A stretch of 9,768 nt of DNA, taken from Methanoregula sp. UBA276 (lineage in GTDB: Archaea; Halobacteriota; Methanomicrobia; Methanomicrobiales; Methanospirillaceae). Each line of letters begins with the position of its first letter. Within the stretch, counting starts at the first letter, position 1. Both the position numbers and the translations under genes were made by a program. Below the pieces are notes generated by a model. It ran no database searches. It worked only from the letters and a program-made list of their open reading frames with translations, and was not told the origin of the DNA. Of this stretch, positions 6,624-9,768 are shown piece by piece. The stretch covers positions 1-9,768 of the forward strand of contig DANA01000102.1 of assembly GCA_002508495.1 (NCBI GenBank). The letters run 5' to 3'.

Positions 6624-7517
6624 ATGGAACAGGACTTCTGCACGAACTGCGGGAAAAAACTTACCGTGGGTGCACAATTCTGCGAGTACTGCGGGGCCCC
6701 GGTAGAACCGGCATTACCATCGCAAAAACGCGGGTCTGTTGCTAACCCGCCTTCAAACGCGGGCGGGAGCCGAAAAATCCCGTTAGTGATGATTGCCGGT
6801 ATTGTTATCGTGCTGATACTTGTGGCTGCAGCAGCTCTTGTCCTGCTCCCTGCCCTTTCGGGCGGCTTCCCCCCAGGCATTACCGGTACAACTCCGGTTC
6901 CCACCCCCGTACAAACACTGGTAGCGCAACCCGTTACACTTGTGGAGACAATCATACCGGCACCCACGCCGGATCCATTCCCGGGCGCATTCCGGCTAGG
7001 AGAGAAGATGCCGTTTGGATCCGAAGAGGTAGCAAGCGAAGGAACAGTATACCGCTACTGGATCAATGACACCTACCAGTGGCATAACGACATGGACAAC
7101 AAATACTACCCGCAGGTGCCGTCAGCAGGGAACAAGTACCTGTTCGTCTTTGTCTACATGGAAAATGTCGGTTCAACACGGGTCTGGCTCCCACACGCCG
7201 GGACGGTGAGCGTCTATTATGATGGAACTACCTACTACCAGGACCCGGAACACTACAAACCCGACAAGGCCACGGACCGTGATGCAACCGCGATCGAAGT
7301 GCGGGAAATCCAGTACTTCCATAAGATGAACGGGGATGAATATGTCGAGGACTTCGGCTTCTCGCACGGGGCTGAACTCGGGTATATCTATCCCGGTAAG
7401 AGCAATGCCGTTGACGGCTATATTATTTACGAGGTCCCGGGCTCACTGACCCCGGAGAATACGTATGTCTCGATAGCGTTCAATGGCGAGGACCATGGCG
7501 TCTGGAGACTTGCCTGA
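6624..7517 (+). CDS. Zinc-ribbon, single-span membrane protein with an extracytoplasmic C-terminal domain
   Basis: Numbered from the ATG at 6624 (297 residues). Residues 4-24 form a zinc ribbon with two CxxCG knuckles (FCTNCGKK and FCEYCGAP). A Ser/Pro/Gly linker follows, then one strongly hydrophobic helix (~53-79; VMIAGIVIVLILVAAAALV). After a Pro/Thr-rich stalk (TTPVPTPVQT, PAPTPDPFPG) comes a folded, Tyr-rich domain of ~165 residues beginning near FRLGEKMPF. It contains NKYLFVFVYMENVGS, the pattern of DUF4352-like immunoglobulin-type domains on archaeal surface proteins. Such zinc_ribbon-TM proteins are frequent in methanogens and have no assigned function. The likely topology is ribbon inside, C-terminus outside. 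An in-frame ATG at 6609 would add five residues (MLFSG). I prefer 6624 because the ribbon then starts in the usual position and no ribosome-binding site supports either start. Not obviously linked to nrdD. Confidence 0.8.
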   Translation: MEQDFCTNCGKKLTVGAQFCEYCGAPVEPALPSQKRGSVANPPSNAGGSRKIPLVMIAGIVIVLILVAAAALVLLPALSGGFPPGITGTTPVPTPVQTLVAQPVTLVETIIPAPTPDPFPGAFRLGEKMPFGSEEVASEGTVYRYWINDTYQWHNDMDNKYYPQVPSAGNKYLFVFVYMENVGSTRVWLPHAGTVSVYYDGTTYYQDPEHYKPDKATDRDATAIEVREIQYFHKMNGDEYVEDFGFSHGAELGYIYPGKSNAVDGYIIYEVPGSLTPENTYVSIAFNGEDHGVWRLA

Positions 7518-7614
7518 ACGGGTTCCAGGGTTACGCAGGGATACTGGTCTCTTGCACGCATGTCCGGTCTGGAATATCTCCCGATCATAAAACGTTCTGC
7601 GATGGATCCACAGC

Positions 7615-7623
7615 TTTTTTTTT
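7615..7623 (+). terminator. T9 terminator tract downstream of the zinc-ribbon gene
   Basis: Nine consecutive T about 100 nt after the stop of the zinc-ribbon gene form the longest T-run of the window. It is the most likely transcript end for that gene. There is no associated hairpin, as is normal in archaea. Confidence 0.5.
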
Positions 7624-7718
7624 ATTGCAATTTTCCTGCTTTGGGTTTGAACACACGTTCATGCGTATTTCTACAGCGCACAAAACGGACGTCAATTGTG
7701 GCACACTACCGGTAAGAA

Positions 7719-7974
7719 GTGGATATGATGTCCACGGCCAGGGCAGATATTGTTTCGTTCGACATTATGCGCGTTTTTTCGAATTGCTGGCAAAACCGCG
7801 CACCGATTTTTCGACGACACCAAACGTTTTTCTAGTCCACTCGCCTCTTACATATGGTAATGTCCACTGGCTGAATTCCGATCTATCCGGAGATGGAATT
7901 TGACCCAAAACAGGGTGGGTCCGTGGACATAGCAGGCCATATGCCTCGGTAGGGCATAGGTTAGTGGTGTCCAC
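7719..7974. ncRNA. Hairpin-rich intergenic block, candidate structured RNA or degraded mobile element
   Basis: Several inverted repeats were read directly. (a) GTGGAT 7719-7724 pairs with GTCCAC 7730-7735. (b) GCGCGTTTT 7769-7777 pairs with 7792-7801, one bulged C, and is followed by T5 (7806-7810). (c) CATATGG 7851-7857 plus ATGTCCAC 7860-7867 pair with GTGGACAT 7923-7930 plus CCATATG 7937-7943, a 15-bp stem with one internal loop. Nested inside (c) are two adjacent hairpins: 7873-7884 with 7891-7901 (one bulge) and GACCCA 7902-7907 with TGGGTC 7916-7921. (d) GTGGACA 7923-7929 can instead pair with TGTCCAC 7968-7974, enclosing the ATGCC/GGCAT hairpin at 7941-7957. I match this to no known RNA family. 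The transcribed strand is not determined. It could equally be a MITE-like remnant. Confidence 0.35.
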
Positions 7975-8045
7975 TGCCTGCGACTTTTTCTGCAATATGT
8001 TTAAATACTAGTTTCGAATATGAGGAAATTTCTTCGATTGCTAAT

Positions 8046-8056
8046 CTTATAAATAA
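8046..8056 (+). promoter_or_regulatory. TATA-box-like element for the small ORF at 8101
   Basis: CTTATAAATAA at 8046-8056 is a good archaeal TATA-type sequence. A start site about 25 nt downstream falls near 8075-8080 and would give a leader of about 20-25 nt before the ATG at 8101. Confidence 0.45.
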
Positions 8057-8100
8057 TTCAACCGAATACCGTGTGTTAACAAAGGATCTTGGGTAGAAAA

Positions 8101-8235
8101 ATGCCAAAAAAAGAAATCCACAAGGACAATTCTTCGGCCACTCAATATCATAAAGATGCCCTTGAGCATAGTCGAATTGTCGATGAAATTATTAAACGTG
8201 ATAAAAATGTGCTTGAAGATTTAAGCAAATTGTAG
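8101..8235 (+). CDS. Small hypothetical protein, 44 residues
   Basis: ATG at 8101 to TAG at 8233-8235. The peptide starts MPKKEIHKDN and ends VLEDLSKL; it is highly charged, rich in Lys, Asp, Glu and His, and probably helical in its second half (DALEHSRIVDEIIKR). No signal peptide, membrane segment or metal motif. Support for reality: a TATA-like element at the right distance, a GGGT six bases before the ATG (weak ribosome-binding site), a codon pattern that reads as protein throughout, and an end only 8 bases short of the end of the convergent downstream gene. It resembles no family I know. It sits at the edge of the AT-rich accessory block, so it may be a small regulator or the partner of an island system (speculation). 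Confidence 0.55.
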   Translation: MPKKEIHKDNSSATQYHKDALEHSRIVDEIIKRDKNVLEDLSKL

Positions 8236-8243
8236 AGATTTTA

Positions 8244-8837
8244 CTACGATTTTGTTTTCTCCGTTACCCCGAGTTTTACCAATCTCGATTCAATCGCTCC
8301 AGTTTTCCTTTGGAAAATATGGGCTAATTCGTCATTGGTTTTTCCAGAATGATAGAGACTTTTTAGTTTTTCGTCGTCTTCCGGACTCCATTTTGCATAT
8401 GCTTTCGGATATTTGACATGAATTTCATCGAAGGTATAGGCTCTTGGTTTTTCTGGGGTCTGAGCCGTTTGGTTTCTCGGAGTTTTCTTCACGGGCGGTT
8501 TTGACGTTAAGACAGAAAACGTCATGGGCACGGAAACATTCTCTACGCGAGTCCACTGATAACACCCGGCACAAGGAATCAATCCGTTTGTTCTCCACCC
8601 TTTATCATACTCATAATGATCTGAATATCTTCCATTGATAATCGGATAACCATAGGCATTTCCATAAGGCCATTTTTTAACTTCTATTTTTTCAACAACG
8701 GTATAATAAGGTCGGTTTTTCCGATGCACTATTAAGGGTAAGGTCTCTCTATTTTCTTTCCAGATTTGGAAGATATTTTCTTCTGTTTTCACACGCGCTA
8801 CGATATCAAAATTGTTGATTGTTGTTTTTTCAGCCAT
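8244..8837 (-). CDS. Hypothetical protein with C-terminal SANT/HTH-like DNA-binding domain
   Basis: 197 residues, ATG at 8837 to TAG at 8244-8246. The N-terminal ~110 residues form an aromatic-rich domain (NRPYYTVVEKIEVKKWPYGNA; WRTNGLIPCAGCYQWTRV) with a single CxxC at 89-92, which I do not recognise. A Pro/Thr/Lys linker (~112-132) follows. The last ~60 residues contain AYAKWSPEDDEKLKSLY, then GKTNDELAHIFQRKTGAIESRL. This is the W-(S/T)-x-E-x-D-x-x-L ... ELA...FxRxxGAIxSRL pattern of small SANT/Myb-like helix-turn-helix modules often attached to helicases and phage or mobile-element proteins, which makes DNA binding likely. The gene lies 31 nt downstream of the 8869-9327 gene on the same strand, so the pair is probably one transcript. 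Base composition is far more AT-rich than in the genes to the left. The role is unknown. Confidence 0.7.
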   Translation of the reverse strand: MAEKTTINNFDIVARVKTEENIFQIWKENRETLPLIVHRKNRPYYTVVEKIEVKKWPYGNAYGYPIINGRYSDHYEYDKGWRTNGLIPCAGCYQWTRVENVSVPMTFSVLTSKPPVKKTPRNQTAQTPEKPRAYTFDEIHVKYPKAYAKWSPEDDEKLKSLYHSGKTNDELAHIFQRKTGAIESRLVKLGVTEKTKS

Positions 8838-8868
8838 CTTCGTTCCCGTTCAATAACGATCCCAGTTT

Positions 8869-9327
8869 TCAAGATTGATGCCAGCTTTGTAACGATTTTA
8901 TCCCCATTACCCCACCAAATCCTTTCAAACTTCCACCAGGTAGGGTATCTGGAGAAAGTACATCCATTCTATCAGGTACAGCCTGAGCAACCATCGATGA
9001 TACAAGGTAGATTGTCCCAGGTTTCGGATCGGGAATCCCCGTCACAGATTCAAAAACAGGTTTCATAATTGGTATTTCGGCATTGAAGGTTTTTACCGGA
9101 ACTGATTGATTTCCTCGATATTCCATGATTTTCACATTTCCCCGGATAAATCCTTTGAGAGTCGTATGATTTCGGAGGATACGCACTCGCGCCATCATAC
9201 CAGACGGGGGTATTTTTATCTGCTCACTATCTTCTTGGAAAATTGTAATTTCTTGAGGTGTGAGGTTTACAATTTCTTTGACATCACTGTAATTTTCTTC
9301 CGCGCAAGATTCAACCGTTTTTTTCAT
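8869..9327 (-). CDS. Small hypothetical protein of an unnamed accessory family (NLTP...PSG...AR...YLVS pattern)
   Basis: 152 residues from ATG 9327 to TGA 8869-8871. A GTG at 9336 in the same frame is part of the ribosome-binding site rather than the start: AGGTGG (9338-9333) precedes the ATG by five A. The sequence shows EIVNLTPQEITIF (18-30), KIPPSGMMARVRI (38-50), IPDPKPGTIYLVSSMVAQA (98-116), VPDRMDVLSPDT (117-128) and a final GVMGIKSL. To my recollection this order (N-L-T-P-x-x-I, then PSG..AR, then YLVS..V..A.P.R.D) recurs in small proteins encoded in phages, plasmids and genomic islands of bacteria, with no assigned function. No signal peptide or membrane helix. It is the probable first gene of a two-gene operon with the HTH protein and lies about 80-100 bp from the IS256-type element. 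Specific function unknown. Confidence 0.65.
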   Translation of the reverse strand: MKKTVESCAEENYSDVKEIVNLTPQEITIFQEDSEQIKIPPSGMMARVRILRNHTTLKGFIRGNVKIMEYRGNQSVPVKTFNAEIPIMKPVFESVTGIPDPKPGTIYLVSSMVAQAVPDRMDVLSPDTLPGGSLKGFGGVMGIKSLQSWHQS

Positions 9328-9332
9328 TTTTT

Positions 9333-9338
9333 CCACCT
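9333..9338 (-). promoter_or_regulatory. Ribosome-binding site AGGTGG choosing the ATG at 9327
   Basis: The minus strand reads AAGGTGG, AAAAA, ATG. The Shine-Dalgarno to ATG spacing of five is ideal. It favours ATG 9327 over the in-frame GTG at 9336, which overlaps the Shine-Dalgarno itself. Confidence 0.65.
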
Positions 9339-9344
9339 TGTTGC

Positions 9345-9390
9345 ATTTTTTTAATAAATTTTGATCTTACGTTTATTCTAAAATAGATGT
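9345..9390 (-). promoter_or_regulatory. AT-rich probable promoter for the 9327-8244 gene pair
   Basis: Almost pure A/T sequence upstream of the ribosome-binding site, between the gene and the end of the transposon. ATTTTAGAATAAAC (about 9382-9369 on the minus strand) is a TATA-like candidate with a start site near 9350. A second candidate, AATTTATTAAA, is closer to the gene than is usual. Assigned on composition and distance only. Confidence 0.3.
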
Positions 9391-9414
9391 CGATTTTAAT
9401 ATTGAAATTAAAAA

Positions 9415-9445
9415 AACGTGGTACAATATTTGGCAGTGTACCTAA
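9415..9445. repeat. Probable terminal inverted repeat end of the IS256-type element
   Basis: The transposase stop codon (9442-9444) is followed within about 25 bp by GTACC...GGTAC sequence (GGTAC 9420-9424, TTTGGCAG 9429-9436, GTACC 9438-9442). IS256-family ends typically lie this close to the transposase stop and carry a similar GTAC/TTTGGCA-like core. The opposite end is outside the window, so the repeat cannot be verified and its exact tip is uncertain. No target duplication can be assessed. Confidence 0.4.
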
Positions 9446-9768
9446 ATTGCTGTAAAATCAGCAGCCGCAGTATCCAAAGAGATGATCTCATTCTTCACAG
9501 ATAAATACCGGTTACCCGTGATCCATTCTTCGTTAATATCGATGAGGATCGAACCGGCAAGTCGGAGCAAGGAAGCATCATTCGGGAAGGCCCCGATCTT
9601 TCTGCTTCGACGTTTGAGTTCCTTGTTGACTCGTTCCAGAAGATTGGTAGTCCTGATCTTCTTCCAGAACTCCGGAGGAAAGGATCGGTAATTCATCAAC
9701 CCGTGGTTGAACCGGTGTATCGTGTCAGCAGCCCGGGAGAGTCCCCGTTCATCGAGCTGAACTGCGAA
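9442..9768 (-). CDS. IS256-family (Mutator-type) transposase, C-terminal part; 5' end outside window
   Basis: The frame is open to the right edge and stops at TAG 9442-9444, giving the last ~108 residues of a DDE transposase. The diagnostic C-terminal block of IS256/Mutator transposases is intact: FPPEFWKKIRTTNLLERVNK, then ELKRRSRKIGAFPN and SLLRLAGSILIDINEEW, with a basic RR.R stretch. The normal family C-terminus and stop next to a probable IS end argue that this copy is not 3'-truncated; its N-terminal and catalytic DD residues lie beyond the window. The element is oriented so that read-through from its transposase would enter the promoterless side of the gene pair at 9327-8244. Confidence 0.92.
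   Translation of the reverse strand, partial: FAVQLDERGLSRAADTIHRFNHGLMNYRSFPPEFWKKIRTTNLLERVNKELKRRSRKIGAFPNDASLLRLAGSILIDINEEWITGNRYLSVKNEIISLDTAAADFTAI

Larger units (their letters stand above)
7518..8100. other. 583-bp stretch with no convincing gene; structured in its middle
   Basis: Short open frames exist here on both strands (about 7625-7903 plus, 7765-7995 minus), but they use TTG starts, lack ribosome-binding sites, resemble no family I know, and lie across strong inverted repeats. I treat the stretch as non-coding. It holds a T9 tract (7615-7623), a hairpin-rich block (7719-7974) and, at its right end, the composition shift into the AT-rich accessory genes. TTTAAATA at about 8000-8007 is a further TATA-like element with no clear gene attached. 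Confidence 0.55.

Noticed and set aside
5529..6677. 382-codon minus-strand open frame opposite nrdD
   Set aside because: Antisense shadow of nrdD: GC-rich codon structure keeps the opposite strand open; every recognisable motif is in the plus-strand frame.
6624..6690. The zinc ribbon of the next gene as the missing zinc domain of NrdD
   Set aside because: It is the standard short N-terminal double-CxxCG ribbon of membrane-anchored archaeal proteins, is followed by a transmembrane helix, has no glycyl-radical GY motif, and is separated by T-tracts and a new start.
7625..7903. 92-codon plus-strand open frame
   Set aside because: It starts at TTG, has no ribosome-binding site, looks like no known protein and lies across several strong inverted repeats; an out-of-phase open frame is more likely.
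7719..7974. CRISPR array or remnant
   Set aside because: The repeated unit is only 6-12 bp, occurs in both orientations and at irregular spacing; there are no regular repeat-spacer units and no cas genes.
7765..7995. 76-codon minus-strand open frame
   Set aside because: Same block as the hairpins, TTG start, no ribosome-binding site, and the sequence is better explained by paired arms than by coding.
8005..8030. tRNA T-arm-like TTTCGAAT sequence
   Set aside because: No flanking acceptor, D or anticodon stems can be built around it.

Overview
The window looks like a chromosomal segment of a methanogenic archaeon, most likely of the order Methanomicrobiales (inference). The evidence is the tail of an F420-type FrhB-family protein, an archaeal-type CCA-adding enzyme next to an RNA 2',3'-cyclic phosphodiesterase, a receiver protein with several PAS domains of the kind abundant in Methanoregula and its relatives, strong GGAGGTGA ribosome-binding sites mixed with apparently leaderless genes, and T-rich gene ends. 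The genus cannot be fixed from this sequence.

Layout. 1-403 is the 3' end of an FrhB-family gene (+). 491-2044 is a receiver protein with three PAS domains and no kinase or DNA-binding output (+). It converges on a two-gene minus-strand RNA-metabolism operon, thpR then cca (3997 to 2088), joined by a 4-7 nt start/stop overlap. A 131-bp divergent intergenic region separates this from a plus-strand deoxyribonucleotide operon: a glutaredoxin/NrdH-like redoxin (4129-4398) and the anaerobic ribonucleotide reductase nrdD (4398-6578), overlapping by one base. 6624-7517 encodes a zinc-ribbon, single-span membrane protein with an outward-facing C-terminal domain.

From about 7520 to 8100 I find no convincing gene. 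Instead 7719-7974 is dense in inverted repeats, including two mutually exclusive pairings of one GTGGACA strand. After about 7980 base composition falls sharply (for example 33% GC at 8641-8700 against 75% at 6121-6180). There follow three small accessory genes: a 44-residue ORF (+), a protein with a C-terminal SANT/HTH-like domain (-) and a small protein of an unnamed mobile-element-type family (-). The last feature is an IS256/Mutator-type transposase running off the right edge. This part reads as a genomic island.

How the genes fit together. thpR and cca both act on RNA ends. The redoxin and NrdD fit the thiol-dependent (not formate-dependent) class III reductase arrangement described in Methanosarcina. 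The main anomaly is that this NrdD stops just before the zinc-binding and glycyl-radical C-terminal domain needed for catalysis, and no nrdG activase lies in the window. The missing radical domain must be supplied in trans, or the enzyme is inactive.
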